A DNA stretch of 64,000 nucleotides, taken from Actinomadura rudentiformis (lineage in GTDB: Bacteria; Actinomycetota; Actinomycetes; Streptosporangiales; Streptosporangiaceae). The notes beneath the pieces are model-generated. The model was not told the origin of the DNA. It made no database searches and saw nothing but the letters and a program-made list of their open reading frames with translations. This document shows, piece by piece, positions 24,761 to 34,691 of the stretch. The position numbers and the translations under genes are program-made. The DNA lies in NCBI RefSeq assembly GCF_008923185.1, contig NZ_WBMT01000002.1, positions 509,813-573,812 on the forward strand, read 5' to 3'. How positions within the stretch are numbered: position 1 is the stretch's first letter; each line of letters begins with the position of its first letter.

Positions 24761-27700
24761 TCACGCCTCTCCGCCGAGCTCGAACATGCGCCGGATCACC
24801 CGTTCGGCTGCGTGCCCATCGTCGTACGGGCAGAACCTGTCCACGAACGCGGCGTAGGCGGCAGCGGAGTCGCCCGCCACCTCGTCCACCGAACGCAGCG
24901 CGGCAATGGTCTCCGCCGACGTCCGCAGCAGCGGCCCGGGTGCCTCGGCCTCGAAGTCGAGGTAGAACCCCCGCACGTGGTCGCGGTACTTCTCCAGGTC
25001 ATAGGCGAAGAACACCATCGGCTTGCCGGTGACGGCGAAGTCGAACATGGCCGAGGAGTAGTCGGTGACCAGGACGTCGGCGGCGAGGTAGAGGTCCGCG
25101 ATGTCGGGATAGCGCGACACGTCCACCACGAAGTCGTCCACCTGGGACCAGGAGCGGTCGGTCACGAGATAGTGGGTGCGAAGGAGCAGCACATGGTCGT
25201 GACCGAGGGCCGCGCGCGCCTCGCCGAGATCCAGGGCGAGCTCGAACGCGCGCCTGCCCCGGGCGAAATACAGGTCGTCGCGCCACGTCGGCACGTACAG
25301 GATGATCCGCTTGTCCGCCGGAATGCCCAGCCGCCGGCGCACCTCGGCCGCGATCTCCGGTCCCTCCGGCCGCGACAGCAGGTCGTTGCGGGGATAGCCG
25401 GACTCCAGGATCTCGCCCTGGTACCGGTAGGCCTGCCGCATGATCGGGCTGGTGAAGGGGTTCGGCGAGACGAGGACGTCCCAGCGCGGCACCTCCCGTT
25501 CCACCCATTCGAGCGTGGCCTGCCTCAGGTGCGGAAGAGCGGGGACGTCGAGCGAGAGCTTCTTCAGGGGCGTGCCGTGCCAGCACTGCACGTACGTCTG
25601 GTCCGGCCGCTTGACGAACCACGGCCACTGGGCCTCGTTGCCGACGATGTACCGGGCCCTGGCCAGCGCCTCATAATGGTCTCTGGTTCCGACGAGCACG
25701 GTGCGAGCCCCGTGCGGTGCCGTGAACTGGCCGTCGCGTGAGACCCACACACACTCCAGATCGGTGCCCTGGCGTACGAGTTCCTCATAGACCGCGCGGG
25801 GATTGCAGGAGTACTGGCGGGCCATGTACGAGTCGAAGACCGCCAGGTCGCGAAGCGGTGTCGCGCGGAGCCGGGGATAGTCGGCTGTCTTGAGCCGTTC
25901 CTGGGCGTGGGCTCCCCGTTCATCCTCAGCCAGCGCCAGGCGGACGCGCACGTGGAGTGAACCTCCCGCATAGGCGAGCAACGAGACCTCGTGGGCGCCC
26001 ACGGTCCTGGCTTCGGGAAGCTCTGAGATGACGGCCCGTTCAAGGAGAACGGCCACTTCGGCGTCACCGTCCTCGGGTTCGCCGGTGACGGCGAAGAGCT
26101 GCCACGTCCCAGGTGTCATCGGCCGTGCGGAGCCCAGCGCCGGCATCGCCTCAGGTGCGAAGGCCGCGGTGAAGCGCCGGCCTGCCCATTCCAGCGGAAC
26201 GGTGTACTCCTCGGCGGCGCGGTTGTGCCGGACGATGAGGCTCGCCGGGCGAGCGCCCTCGCCCGCGAAGTCGCCCGCAAGCCGGATCCGCCCCTCGTCG
26301 CTCCAGCCGATCTCGGTGACCACGGGGGCGCAGGGCCGCACCAGCCCGAGCAGGTTGCCGTACCGGGTGCGGGTGAGCGCCACCTCCTGTGCTCCCACCG
26401 GGTAGCGGCGTTCGGGCACCTCGACGGCCAGCGCCGGCTTGAGCCTCCCCGCGCCGCCCGTCAGCGTGATCTCCCACTCTCCGATGCTGCCGGGTGCGGT
26501 CTTCGACTGGAGGGACACCATCTCCTCCAACGGCAGTACCGCACGAAACCCGCGGCGCCCGCCCGCCCGCTCGGCGACCTCGATGTCTCCCGACACCTTC
26601 AGATCAGCCTGCCGTGAGGTGGCGACGACGCGCGGCCGAGCTCCCTCCCCGGCGACTTCCCCTGCGGCCTCCCATGCGGCCGATGTCCAGCCGTCGAGTT
26701 CCAGCGCGGTGCCCACGCGGCGATGGCCTGTGACGAGCGCCTTGAGCGGTTTGACGCGCACGGCGAAACCCTCGGGACCGGCCACCGGCTGGATCCAGAC
26801 CGCCCCCTTCCGCTGCCGGTCCTCCTGCCGCGACGGAAGCCAGGCCGTCTGCTGCCCGGGCGGGCTGCCCACCCGGCCGCTGCGCTTGGTGCCCGCGACG
26901 ACGACCTCGGCGTGCAGCTCCCACTCGCCTGACTGCCGGCAGCGGCGGGTGAGCAGCGACGGCTCGATCTCCACAGCGAACCCGGCCCAGTCGTAGCAGA
27001 CGAACGGATGGTTCAGCTCGGCGGTGACATCGGGACGCCGTACCCGGTCCGCGGCGAGCTCGACGCGCCCGCCTCCGCGTGCGTCCTGGAGCCAGAGTTT
27101 GATCCGCGCGTCGCCGGCGGACGCCACGTCGAGACGGCCGATGCAGGCGAATCCCCCGACCAGCAACCGGTCCCCGCGCCATTCGACGGTGTCGACGCGT
27201 CCACGGAACTCCAGCTCGCCGGTGACGTCGTAGACCGCTCGCGGGACTCCGCGCGCCCGGTCCTCGAAGTAGGGGTAGCGCGCGTACCAGCGCGGCCGGA
27301 TCCACCCCTGCCGCGTGACCGGCGCGTTGACGTACTCCGCCTTCCGGTGCGGAGCCATGACCTCCAGCAGTTCGGCGAGCATCCGGCGGCCGAGCAGGTG
27401 CGCCCAGAGCCGGTCGAACGCGTCGAGCTGCGCGATCGCACGCCGGTCGGCCCGTTCGACGAACCGGACCCCCAGGTCGAGCAGCCGGGCCTGGTCGGCC
27501 TCGGGCACCTTGGGGAGCGCCTTCACCAGCAGTTCGAGCTCCTTGCCGAACACCTGCCGGTGATAGGTCCGGGAGAGCTTCGGCGCGTGCGCGGCGAGCA
27601 CATCGCAGACCTCGGTGACCACGGCCATCCGCTCTTCCAGATCCCGCGGCTCGTCACGGCGTTCCCCTGGAATGCTCGCGGGCTTGCGCCACGAGTAGAC

Positions 27701-28309
27701 GGCCGTGTCCAGGACGTCCACGGCCGAGGCGAGCACATGGGCGCGAACCGACACCGGAGCGTCCACGTGGCGGCCCCGGGCGAACGAGAGGCCGTGCTCG
27801 TCCCAGAACGAGCGGCGGTACACCTTGTTCCACACCCTCCGGTCCCGGAGCAGTGCCGTGCAGCGGGTGATGTGGGTCCGTTGCGCCGGGCACTCGAAGG
27901 CCTCGCGATGCGCGCGCGACGGGAAGGTACGTCCGGACTCCATGCGGAGCACGTTGCCGCAGGCCAGGTCGGAGCCCGTTTTCCGCAGGGATTCGACGAG
28001 CAGGTCGTAGGCGTTGTGGACCACCACATCATGGGCGTCCACGAAGGCCAGGTACTCGGCCCGCGCGCGCCTGACGCCGGCGTTGCGAGCGGCCCCGACG
28101 CCCGCGTTCTCCTGCTGCACGAGAACAAAACGCCCATCACGGCCCGCCATCGTCTTGGCGATCACGGCCCCGGCGTCGGTGGACCCGTCGTCCACCATGA
28201 TCACCTCAAGCCGGCGCAGCGTCTGCCGTGCCAGCGACTCCAGGCACTCCGCGAGATGGGCCTCCTCGTTGTGGAACGGGACGACAATGCTGATCACTGG
28301 CCTGGTCAC
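24761..28309 (-). CDS. GT2 glycosyltransferase fused to TagF-like CDP-glycerol glycerophosphotransferase
   Basis: 1182 aa three-part protein. Residues 1-230: GT2 domain (ISIVVPFHNEE, VDDGSTD at 39-45). The metal motif reads D91-A-H-D94, where DADD is usual. Residues ~350-790: beta-rich linker of repeated immunoglobulin-like segments. Residues ~830-1175: Glyphos_transf domain with CWHGTPLKK (about 909) and TDYSSAMFDFAVTGKP (about 1080). TagF/TarL enzymes polymerise glycerol- or ribitol-phosphate wall chains from CDP-activated donors on the inner membrane face. GTG at 28309 puts the GT2 core at residue 5; upstream residues look untranslated. Last gene of the minus-strand wall-polymer operon. 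Confidence 0.87.
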   Translation of the reverse strand: MTRPVISIVVPFHNEEAHLAECLESLARQTLRRLEVIMVDDGSTDAGAVIAKTMAGRDGRFVLVQQENAGVGAARNAGVRRARAEYLAFVDAHDVVVHNAYDLLVESLRKTGSDLACGNVLRMESGRTFPSRAHREAFECPAQRTHITRCTALLRDRRVWNKVYRRSFWDEHGLSFARGRHVDAPVSVRAHVLASAVDVLDTAVYSWRKPASIPGERRDEPRDLEERMAVVTEVCDVLAAHAPKLSRTYHRQVFGKELELLVKALPKVPEADQARLLDLGVRFVERADRRAIAQLDAFDRLWAHLLGRRMLAELLEVMAPHRKAEYVNAPVTRQGWIRPRWYARYPYFEDRARGVPRAVYDVTGELEFRGRVDTVEWRGDRLLVGGFACIGRLDVASAGDARIKLWLQDARGGGRVELAADRVRRPDVTAELNHPFVCYDWAGFAVEIEPSLLTRRCRQSGEWELHAEVVVAGTKRSGRVGSPPGQQTAWLPSRQEDRQRKGAVWIQPVAGPEGFAVRVKPLKALVTGHRRVGTALELDGWTSAAWEAAGEVAGEGARPRVVATSRQADLKVSGDIEVAERAGGRRGFRAVLPLEEMVSLQSKTAPGSIGEWEITLTGGAGRLKPALAVEVPERRYPVGAQEVALTRTRYGNLLGLVRPCAPVVTEIGWSDEGRIRLAGDFAGEGARPASLIVRHNRAAEEYTVPLEWAGRRFTAAFAPEAMPALGSARPMTPGTWQLFAVTGEPEDGDAEVAVLLERAVISELPEARTVGAHEVSLLAYAGGSLHVRVRLALAEDERGAHAQERLKTADYPRLRATPLRDLAVFDSYMARQYSCNPRAVYEELVRQGTDLECVWVSRDGQFTAPHGARTVLVGTRDHYEALARARYIVGNEAQWPWFVKRPDQTYVQCWHGTPLKKLSLDVPALPHLRQATLEWVEREVPRWDVLVSPNPFTSPIMRQAYRYQGEILESGYPRNDLLSRPEGPEIAAEVRRRLGIPADKRIILYVPTWRDDLYFARGRRAFELALDLGEARAALGHDHVLLLRTHYLVTDRSWSQVDDFVVDVSRYPDIADLYLAADVLVTDYSSAMFDFAVTGKPMVFFAYDLEKYRDHVRGFYLDFEAEAPGPLLRTSAETIAALRSVDEVAGDSAAAYAAFVDRFCPYDDGHAAERVIRRMFELGGEA

Positions 28310-28332
28310 GGAGCCGCCCAACGCTTCGCCCC

Positions 28333-29163
28333 TCAACGCTTCATCTCGGCCGGCGGCGCGAACGTGGGCCGCTCGGCGAAGGTCCGGGTGAAGCCGCGGG
28401 TGCTCTTCCAGAACCGGTAGATGATCAGGCACTCGAAGGCGACCAGGAGAAGGCCCGCGACCGCGGTGACCGGGATGATCGCGCCGGTCAGCGGCCCGAC
28501 GATGAACGTGGCCATCTGGAACTCGATGCCGCTGACGAGGTGCATGCGGATCCTGCACCGCAGCAGGCTCCGGCGGACCCGCAGGTACCAGGACGGCGCG
28601 GCGGGCGTGCGGTCGCTCCGCCCGGCGGCCTCAGGCCTGCCCGGCTGCTCGGACTCGGGCCTGGTGACCATCTTCCGGCGGGCTTTGGCGATCTGCGGGC
28701 CGTTGAGGTAGCGGATCATGTCGAGGGCCAGCACCGCGAAGCCGAGCCAGAGATACGCGACCTGCCCGGTGGCGGCGTACTGCCCGCCGGCGAGGGCCAG
28801 CGCGCAGAGGCCGTCCCGGACACGGTCGAGCATGAAGTCCAGCCAGGCCCCGAACGGCGACCCCGTCCCCCGCAGGCGAGCGATCTTCCCGTCCACGCAG
28901 TCGAGCACGAATCCCAGGTGGTAGAGCAGCGCCCCGAGCGCGAGCCACCCGGCGGTGGCCTGCGCGAAGCAGCCCGCCGAGCCCAGGCCGAGGGCGAACG
29001 CGGCGAGGGTGATCTGGTTGGGAGTGAACGGGGTGCGGTTCGCGACCAACCAGGCCAGCCGGACGGCGATCGGGTCGACGAGCAGGACCGTCCACCACGC
29101 GTCGCGCTGCTTGCAGACCGCGCGAACGTCTTCCAGTGAGTACGTGGCCATGAAGCCCAGCAT
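28333..29163 (-). CDS. CDP-alcohol phosphatidyltransferase family membrane protein
   Basis: 276 aa integral membrane enzyme joining a CDP-activated alcohol to a hydroxyl acceptor. The CDP-OH signature is complete: DCVDGKIAR, then eight residues, G, three, D, three, D (about 88-117). About six hydrophobic helices flank a charged central loop. The start may be 29163 or the ATG four codons later (29151). Located between the GT4 and TagF-like genes, it may supply or transfer a polyol-phosphate for the polymer, or make inositol-type phospholipid; the exact alcohol is not readable. Confidence 0.85.
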   Translation of the reverse strand: MLGFMATYSLEDVRAVCKQRDAWWTVLLVDPIAVRLAWLVANRTPFTPNQITLAAFALGLGSAGCFAQATAGWLALGALLYHLGFVLDCVDGKIARLRGTGSPFGAWLDFMLDRVRDGLCALALAGGQYAATGQVAYLWLGFAVLALDMIRYLNGPQIAKARRKMVTRPESEQPGRPEAAGRSDRTPAAPSWYLRVRRSLLRCRIRMHLVSGIEFQMATFIVGPLTGAIIPVTAVAGLLLVAFECLIIYRFWKSTRGFTRTFAERPTFAPPAEMKR

Positions 29164-29246
29164 GGTGACCGGCTGTGCACGCCCAGGAACGCATCGCCAT
29201 TACCGCACTGTCGCCTGACCCAGACTTGACCGGTGCGTGGGCGGAT

Positions 29247-30428
29247 CTACGTGTGGACGCCCGCGCTCTTGGGCGGCGCTTGGGCACCCGGCGTCTTCGC
29301 CTCGATCAGCTCGGCGAACAGCGCCTCCCACCGGCTCCGGATCACGTCAGGCCCGTACCGGGTGGCGGTCTCGCGGCCCGCGTCGCCGAGCCGGCGCCGC
29401 AGCGGTGCGTCCTCGATCAGCCGGCAGAGCGCGGCGGCGAGCCCGTCACCGTCCTGGTGCGGTACCAGCAGCCCGTTCTCCCCGGTCACGATGATCTCAC
29501 CCGGCCCGGTCGGGCAATCGAAGCTCGCGACCGGCAGCCCGCAGTTGAGGGCCTCCAGAAGGATCATGGGAAAGCCCTCGAACCGGGAGCTCAACGCGTA
29601 GATGGAGGACTTGGACAGCTCCCTGTCCAGGTGCTTGGTCGGCCCCATGAGGAAGACATGGTTGTAGAGATGGTGCTCGTGGATCAGCTTGCGCAGGCGC
29701 CTCTCCGCCTTGCCCGAGCCGTAGACGTACAACCGCCAGTCAGGGTGCCGGTGGACGACCTGGGCGAACGCGGGAATGAGCAGGTCGAACCCCTTCTGGC
29801 CCGTCAGGCGGCCCGCGGTGACCACGACCTTGCTCGAATGGTCGGTCTGTGGCGCCGAGAGGCTGTGCAGCGGGTTGGGGATGTGCGCCGTCCTGACCCG
29901 GCCCCCCAGAGCCTGGTCGTACTCCGCCCGGTCCTTGCGGGTCAACGACACCACCGCGTCCAAGCGCGGGTAGTCCTCGAGGATCGCCGCCCGTACGCCG
30001 GGCTTGTAGCGGCCCAGATGCATGTGATCCTGTGCCACCCGGACCAGCCGCTCGGGTGCGTGCCGGGCGGCCAGCAGGTTGAGTCCCGGACGAGTGGTGA
30101 CCAGCACCCCGCCGTCCAGGCCCTGGAGGAATTCGACGAATCCGTCTTCGACCCCGCGGGTGAAAACGTCCTTGGCGGCTTCCCCGACCGGCACCTGGAC
30201 ACCGGGTTCGCCGTGCCCCGGAAGGACCGGCGCCTTCCCACGGAGGTCGACGACATCGATCATCTCCACGCGGGAGTCGACGGCGAAGTGGCTGTCCGCC
30301 CGGCGGCGCACGACGCTGGCGAGGCCGACCTCGTGCCCGGCGGCGGCCATGGCGTTGGCCTGGTTGATGACGGTGCGGATCGTGCCGCCCATGCCGTACG
30401 CGTGCAGCAGGACATAGGTGATCTTCAT
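29247..30428 (-). CDS. GT4-family glycosyltransferase
   Basis: 393 aa GT-B enzyme. Acceptor loop GMGGTIRT (about 12-19), donor domain with GRLTGQKGFDLL, and E-x7-E type motif RFEGFPMILLEALNCGLPV (about 305-323) typical of GT4. It resembles TarM/TagE-like wall-teichoic glycosylating enzymes by context. ATG at 30428 overlaps the stop of the gene upstream (ATGA). Predicted cytoplasmic, using a UDP- or GDP-sugar to decorate the polymer. Confidence 0.88.
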   Translation of the reverse strand: MKITYVLLHAYGMGGTIRTVINQANAMAAAGHEVGLASVVRRRADSHFAVDSRVEMIDVVDLRGKAPVLPGHGEPGVQVPVGEAAKDVFTRGVEDGFVEFLQGLDGGVLVTTRPGLNLLAARHAPERLVRVAQDHMHLGRYKPGVRAAILEDYPRLDAVVSLTRKDRAEYDQALGGRVRTAHIPNPLHSLSAPQTDHSSKVVVTAGRLTGQKGFDLLIPAFAQVVHRHPDWRLYVYGSGKAERRLRKLIHEHHLYNHVFLMGPTKHLDRELSKSSIYALSSRFEGFPMILLEALNCGLPVASFDCPTGPGEIIVTGENGLLVPHQDGDGLAAALCRLIEDAPLRRRLGDAGRETATRYGPDVIRSRWEALFAELIEAKTPGAQAPPKSAGVHT

Positions 30429-30928
30429 CGGGTACGCCGGCTTTCCACGGAGAGATCGTTGTCGGCGCGGTAGCAGGGCCGGGCCTTGAACCGTTGCCAG
30501 CCCTCGACCCGCTGCCAGGGAAAAGTGATCGACTGTGCCTTCGGCGGGACACCGCAGTGGCGGCCGAGGCGAAGCTCCAGCGACTCCCCCTCGTCTTCGG
30601 AGACCAGATGAACGTCCCAGCACGCGGCCAGGATCGGTATGGGCAGGGTGAGCAACTCGACCGGCACGGTCGCCTCGAACCTGGTACCGGACACCGTCGC
30701 GATGAAGGGGCCCGGCCCGCGCCAGAACGCCCGGCGCATGCTCTGGAAGGGCCGCAGCACCCGGCCTCGCACCGAGACCGGGCGGCCGGGCGCCCGCAGC
30801 GTCAGGCGGACCCGCCACAGCCGATCGGCGGGGACGGACGGGGGCAGGCTGCCGATGAGCCTGATCTCCTCGTCGCGTGCCCAAACCTCATCAAGCTCGG
30901 CATGCGGTGGTCTGGTCCCCGTCTTCAT
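30425..30928 (-). CDS. Unknown beta-rich protein of the wall-polymer operon
   Basis: 167 aa from ATG at 30928, which follows GAGAGGA. No database family recalled. It has alternating hydrophobic/polar strands (RLWRVRLTLRAPG, FIATVSGTRFEATV) and ends ARPCYRADNDLSVESRR. This end pattern and strand style look like the linker domain of the TagF-like protein (TRYGNLLGLV there), so it may be a stand-alone copy of that module. First gene of the operon leading to GT4, the phosphatidyltransferase and TagF. Confidence 0.6.
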   Translation of the reverse strand: MKTGTRPPHAELDEVWARDEEIRLIGSLPPSVPADRLWRVRLTLRAPGRPVSVRGRVLRPFQSMRRAFWRGPGPFIATVSGTRFEATVPVELLTLPIPILAACWDVHLVSEDEGESLELRLGRHCGVPPKAQSITFPWQRVEGWQRFKARPCYRADNDLSVESRRTR

Positions 30929-31140
30929 CGTGTCCTCTCGCCGGCGCATCAGTTGCCAGGAGTGAACCGCAGTGATGGGGGGCGCGCTGAGCTTTGTCAG
31001 CGCACTTACCGACAGCCGGGCGAGAGTGGCGAAGACTTTGCCGGAGGCTTGGAGAGACCCGACGTGGGCGTGGCCGCCCTTGGCAATTCAGGCGGGTCGT
31101 GCCCCTCGTCCAGGAGGGCGACCGCCGGCCTGCTGACGGG

Positions 31141-32709
31141 TCACTCCCACTCGATCGTGCCCGGGGGCTTGCTGGTGATGTCGACGGTCACGCGGTTGAT
31201 GTCGCGCACCTCGTTGGTGATGCGGGTCGAGATCTTCTGCAGGACGTCGTACGGCAGGCGGGCCCAGTCGGCGGTCATCGCGTCCTCGCTGGTGACGGGA
31301 CGCAGGACGACCGGGTGACCGTACGTACGGCCGTCGCCCTGGACGCCCACGGACCGCACGTCGGCGAGCAGCACCACCGGGAACTGCCAGATCTCGCGGT
31401 CGAGGCCGGCCCGGGTCAGCTCCTCGCGCGCGATCGCGTCGGCGTCGCGCAGGATGTCCAGGCGCTCCTTGGAGACGGCACCGATGATCCGGATGCCGAG
31501 GCCCGGCCCGGGGAACGGCTGGCGCCAGACGATCTCGGGGGGAAGCCCGAGCTGCTCGCCGAGCGCCCGGACCTCGTCCTTGAAGAGCGTGCGCAGCGGC
31601 TCGACCAGCTTGAACTGCAGGTCGTCGGGCAGCCCGCCGACATTGTGGTGCGACTTGATGTTGGCCGCACCCGTGCCGCCGCCGGACTCGACGACGTCCG
31701 GGTAGAGCGTCCCCTGGACGAGGAACTCCACCGGCTCCGCCGCCGCCTCACCGACGATTTCCCGGGCGGCCTCCTCGAAGACCCGGATGAACTCCCGTCC
31801 GATGATCTTGCGCTTCTCCTCGGGGTCGGTGACCCCGTCCAGCGCCGCGAGGAAGCGTTCCTGCGCGTCGACCACATGGAGGTTGACGCCCGTGGCCGCG
31901 ACGAAGTCCTTCTCGACCTGCTCCGCCTCACCCTTGCGCAGCAGCCCGTGATCGACGAAGACGCAGGTGAGCTGGTCGCCGATGGCGCGCTGGACGAGAG
32001 CGGCGGCCACCGCCGAGTCGACGCCGCCGGAGAGGCCGCAGATGGCGCGCTTGCCGCCGACCTGCGTACGGACGGCCTCGATCGACTCCTCGGCGATGTT
32101 GACCATGGTCCAGTTCGGCCGGCAGCCCGCACCCTCGTACAGGAACCGGCGCAGCAACTCCAGGCCGTGCTCGGTGTGCAGCACCTCGGGGTGGAACTGG
32201 ACGCCGTAGAAGCCGCGCTCGGGGTCCTCCATGCCGGCCACCGGCGTGACGTCGGTCATGGCCGTGACCGTGAAGCCCGCCGGCGCCTGGCTCACGAAGT
32301 CACGGTGCGACATCCACACCGACTGGTGGACGGGCATCCCCCGGAAGAGCACGCCCGGCGCCGTCACCGCGACGGTGGCGCCGCCGTATTCGGCGACCTC
32401 GGAGTTCTCCACGGTGCCGCCGAGCGCCTGCGCCATCACCTGGTGCCCGTAACAGATCCCGAACGTGGGGACGCCGAGATCGAACAGCCCGTCCGGGACG
32501 ACCGGCGCGTCCTCCGCGTAGACCGACGCCGGGCCGCCCGACAGGATGATCGCCTTCGGCTTCCTGGCGAGCATCTCCGCCGCCGGCATGGTGGACGGAA
32601 CGATCTCGCTGAACACATGACACTCGCGGACGCGCCGGGCGATCAGCTGCGCGTACTGCGCACCGAAATCGACGACGAGAACGGTGTCAAAAGACTGGTC
32701 GACGGACAC
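31141..32709 (-). CDS. guaA: GMP synthase (glutamine-hydrolysing)
   Basis: 522 aa two-domain enzyme converting XMP to GMP. Class I glutamine amidotransferase (about 10-200): catalytic Cys in GICYGHQ, and His-Glu in QFHPEV. ATP-pyrophosphatase domain: P-loop [11 protein letters not shown]-terminal dimerisation domain ends with the conserved KPPGTIEWE. Start is GTG at 32709 or the TTG one codon earlier; a GAAAGG site serves either. It stands alone here, about 10 kb from guaB/guaB3. Confidence 0.96.
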   Translation of the reverse strand: MSVDQSFDTVLVVDFGAQYAQLIARRVRECHVFSEIVPSTMPAAEMLARKPKAIILSGGPASVYAEDAPVVPDGLFDLGVPTFGICYGHQVMAQALGGTVENSEVAEYGGATVAVTAPGVLFRGMPVHQSVWMSHRDFVSQAPAGFTVTAMTDVTPVAGMEDPERGFYGVQFHPEVLHTEHGLELLRRFLYEGAGCRPNWTMVNIAEESIEAVRTQVGGKRAICGLSGGVDSAVAAALVQRAIGDQLTCVFVDHGLLRKGEAEQVEKDFVAATGVNLHVVDAQERFLAALDGVTDPEEKRKIIGREFIRVFEEAAREIVGEAAAEPVEFLVQGTLYPDVVESGGGTGAANIKSHHNVGGLPDDLQFKLVEPLRTLFKDEVRALGEQLGLPPEIVWRQPFPGPGLGIRIIGAVSKERLDILRDADAIAREELTRAGLDREIWQFPVVLLADVRSVGVQGDGRTYGHPVVLRPVTSEDAMTADWARLPYDVLQKISTRITNEVRDINRVTVDITSKPPGTIEWE

Positions 32710-32933
32710 CAACAGCGCCTTTCGCAGGGCAAACAGGTCTTAGGCGGAGGACTACCAGTCTAGAAGCCTTCCCGAAGGCCGCGATACCAGGATCACTGAC
32801 AGCACCCGCGCAGTAACGATCGGCTTCCGTTCGACCTGGATCACCCTCCCCACAGGGCGACTCTCTGATACTCGTGGGTCACGCTGTGCGTTCACATCGT
32901 CTCCCGCCCACCCCCGGATCCCCGAGGATCGAC

Positions 32934-33890
32934 GTGAAGCTGCTCGTCGCCGTCGCCGCACTGGCCGTCGCGTCCATGGCCCCCGCCTCCATGCCGCCCG
33001 CCCCCCTGACTCCCGTTCCGGATCCCGCCGCCAAGGGCGTCACGAGCACGCAGGGAGGCTGCGCGCGCCCGGACGCCCGGATCCGGCACGGAGCCCACGA
33101 AGCCCGGGAACGCAACGAGCTCACCCCTGCCCAGGTCGTGAACGTGGAGCGCGAGCTGAACGGGCTTCTCGCGGCGCTCGGCACGAAGACGTCCAGCACC
33201 GGCCGGACGCGGCGACAGGTCCCCAGCCGGATCTGGATCCCGGTCTACTTCCACGTCCTGCACGACGGCCCGCGCGGCAACCTGTCCACGGCCCTGATCA
33301 AGCGCCAGATCGCAGCGCTGAACGCCGCGTACGGCGGCCGGCTCGGTGGCGCCGACACCCGTTTCACCTTCACCCTGCGGCAGGTGACCCGGTCCGACAA
33401 CGCCACCTGGTACGACTATCCCGAGGCCTACGAGGGCACCTACAAGGCCCGGCTGCGCAAGGGCGGCCCGGGCACGCTCAACCTCTACAGCGCCGACCTC
33501 GGCGACGAACTGCTCGGCTGGTCCACGTTCCCCTGGCTGTACAAGGACGAGCCCAAGATGGACGGCGTCGTCCTCCACATCGGCAGTATGCCGGGCGGGT
33601 CGATCAAGAACTACGACCGCGGCTTCAGCGGCGTCCACGAGATCGGGCACTGGCTCGGCCTCTACCACGTGTTCCAGGACGGCTGCGCGAGCCCCGGCGA
33701 CCGCGTGGCCGACACCCCGCCCGCGCGCGACTCCACCGACGGCTGCCCGAGCGGCAAGGACACCTGCCCCGCTCGCGGCCGCGACCCGATCCACAACTTC
33801 ATGGACTACAGCTTTGACTCCTGCATGAACAACTTCACCGCGGGCCAGGGCGCTCGCATGCACAAGGTGTGGTCCGCCTACCGCGGATGA
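32934..33890 (+). CDS. Secreted M43-family zinc metalloprotease
   Basis: 318 aa. N-terminal signal peptide (MKLLVAVAALAVASMAPASM), then a propeptide-like region, then a pappalysin/cytophagalysin domain. The zinc motif HEIGHWLGLYH (HExxHxxGxxH) is intact, and MDYSFDSC holds the Met-turn. Four or more Cys in the C-terminal 70 residues suggest disulfides. GTG at 32934 is chosen because GAGGA precedes it and it places the signal peptide at residue 1. It lies between guaA and the AlkD-like gene, without a clear partner. Confidence 0.85.
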   Translation: MKLLVAVAALAVASMAPASMPPAPLTPVPDPAAKGVTSTQGGCARPDARIRHGAHEARERNELTPAQVVNVERELNGLLAALGTKTSSTGRTRRQVPSRIWIPVYFHVLHDGPRGNLSTALIKRQIAALNAAYGGRLGGADTRFTFTLRQVTRSDNATWYDYPEAYEGTYKARLRKGGPGTLNLYSADLGDELLGWSTFPWLYKDEPKMDGVVLHIGSMPGGSIKNYDRGFSGVHEIGHWLGLYHVFQDGCASPGDRVADTPPARDSTDGCPSGKDTCPARGRDPIHNFMDYSFDSCMNNFTAGQGARMHKVWSAYRG

Positions 33891-33897
33891 CCCGTTC

Positions 33898-34659
33898 TCA
33901 GCGAGCCTTGTACGCGGTGAGGAGCCGGTCGGCGTCCGCCGGTGGCAGATGGCGGACGGCCTCCCGGATGGACACGCCGGAGATCGTGCCGGTCCGGGCC
34001 GCCACCCAGTCGCGGACCCAGTCGGCGTGGCCCTTCTTGGACAGCTCACGCAGGACCCAGCCGAGGGCCTTGCGGATGAAGAACTCGCGTTCCCCGATCA
34101 GCTCGTCCCCGTAGGCGGAGACCCGGTCGAGATCGGGGTCACCGGCGCGCACGCCCGCCAGGAGGGCCAGCATCGCGGTGCGGCGGATCCAGAAGTACGG
34201 GTCGCCCACCCACCGGTCGAGCACGGCGGCCAGCTCGGGGATGCGCACGACCAGGCCGCCGACCACCTTCTCCGCGAGGCCGTCGACATAGACCCAGCTC
34301 GCGGAATCCCTGATCAGGCGTTCGGCGAAGCCCAGGTCATCGGCGTCCAGCACGGCCACCCGGCGGATCAGGATCTCGATCGCCGACATGCGCAGCTCGT
34401 GGACGGGACGGCCGGATTCGGTCGTCGTCCACAACGCTTCGGCGAGGGCGAGCACGTCCTCCCGGTCGGGTTTGCCGCGAACGGCCGAGACTGCGATCTT
34501 GCGGAGCGGTCCCATCGGCACACCGACATGGACGAAGTCGCTCTTGAGATAGCGCTTCTCGTTCTCCGACCGCACCGGATCGGCCTGGGCGCGCAGTTCC
34601 TTCTCGATCCGCGCGACCTCGTGAGCGACGTCCACGGTGCCACGGTACGCCCGCGCCAC
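33898..34659 (-). CDS. AlkD-like DNA alkylation repair protein
   Basis: 253 aa all-helical HEAT-like repeat protein of the AlkD family (DNA glycosylase for 3- and 7-alkylpurines). Conserved YLKSDFVHVGVPMG near the N terminus and DPYFWIRRTAML, REFFIRKALGWVLRE in the repeats. Starts at GTG 34659 or GTG 34635; neither has a good ribosome site. The glycosylase activity is inferred from the family. It converges with the metalloprotease gene (7 bp between stops). Confidence 0.78.
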   Translation of the reverse strand: MARAYRGTVDVAHEVARIEKELRAQADPVRSENEKRYLKSDFVHVGVPMGPLRKIAVSAVRGKPDREDVLALAEALWTTTESGRPVHELRMSAIEILIRRVAVLDADDLGFAERLIRDSASWVYVDGLAEKVVGGLVVRIPELAAVLDRWVGDPYFWIRRTAMLALLAGVRAGDPDLDRVSAYGDELIGEREFFIRKALGWVLRELSKKGHADWVRDWVAARTGTISGVSIREAVRHLPPADADRLLTAYKAR

Positions 34660-34691
34660 ACGCGACCCGGGCTTAATGATCAGATTCCCCT

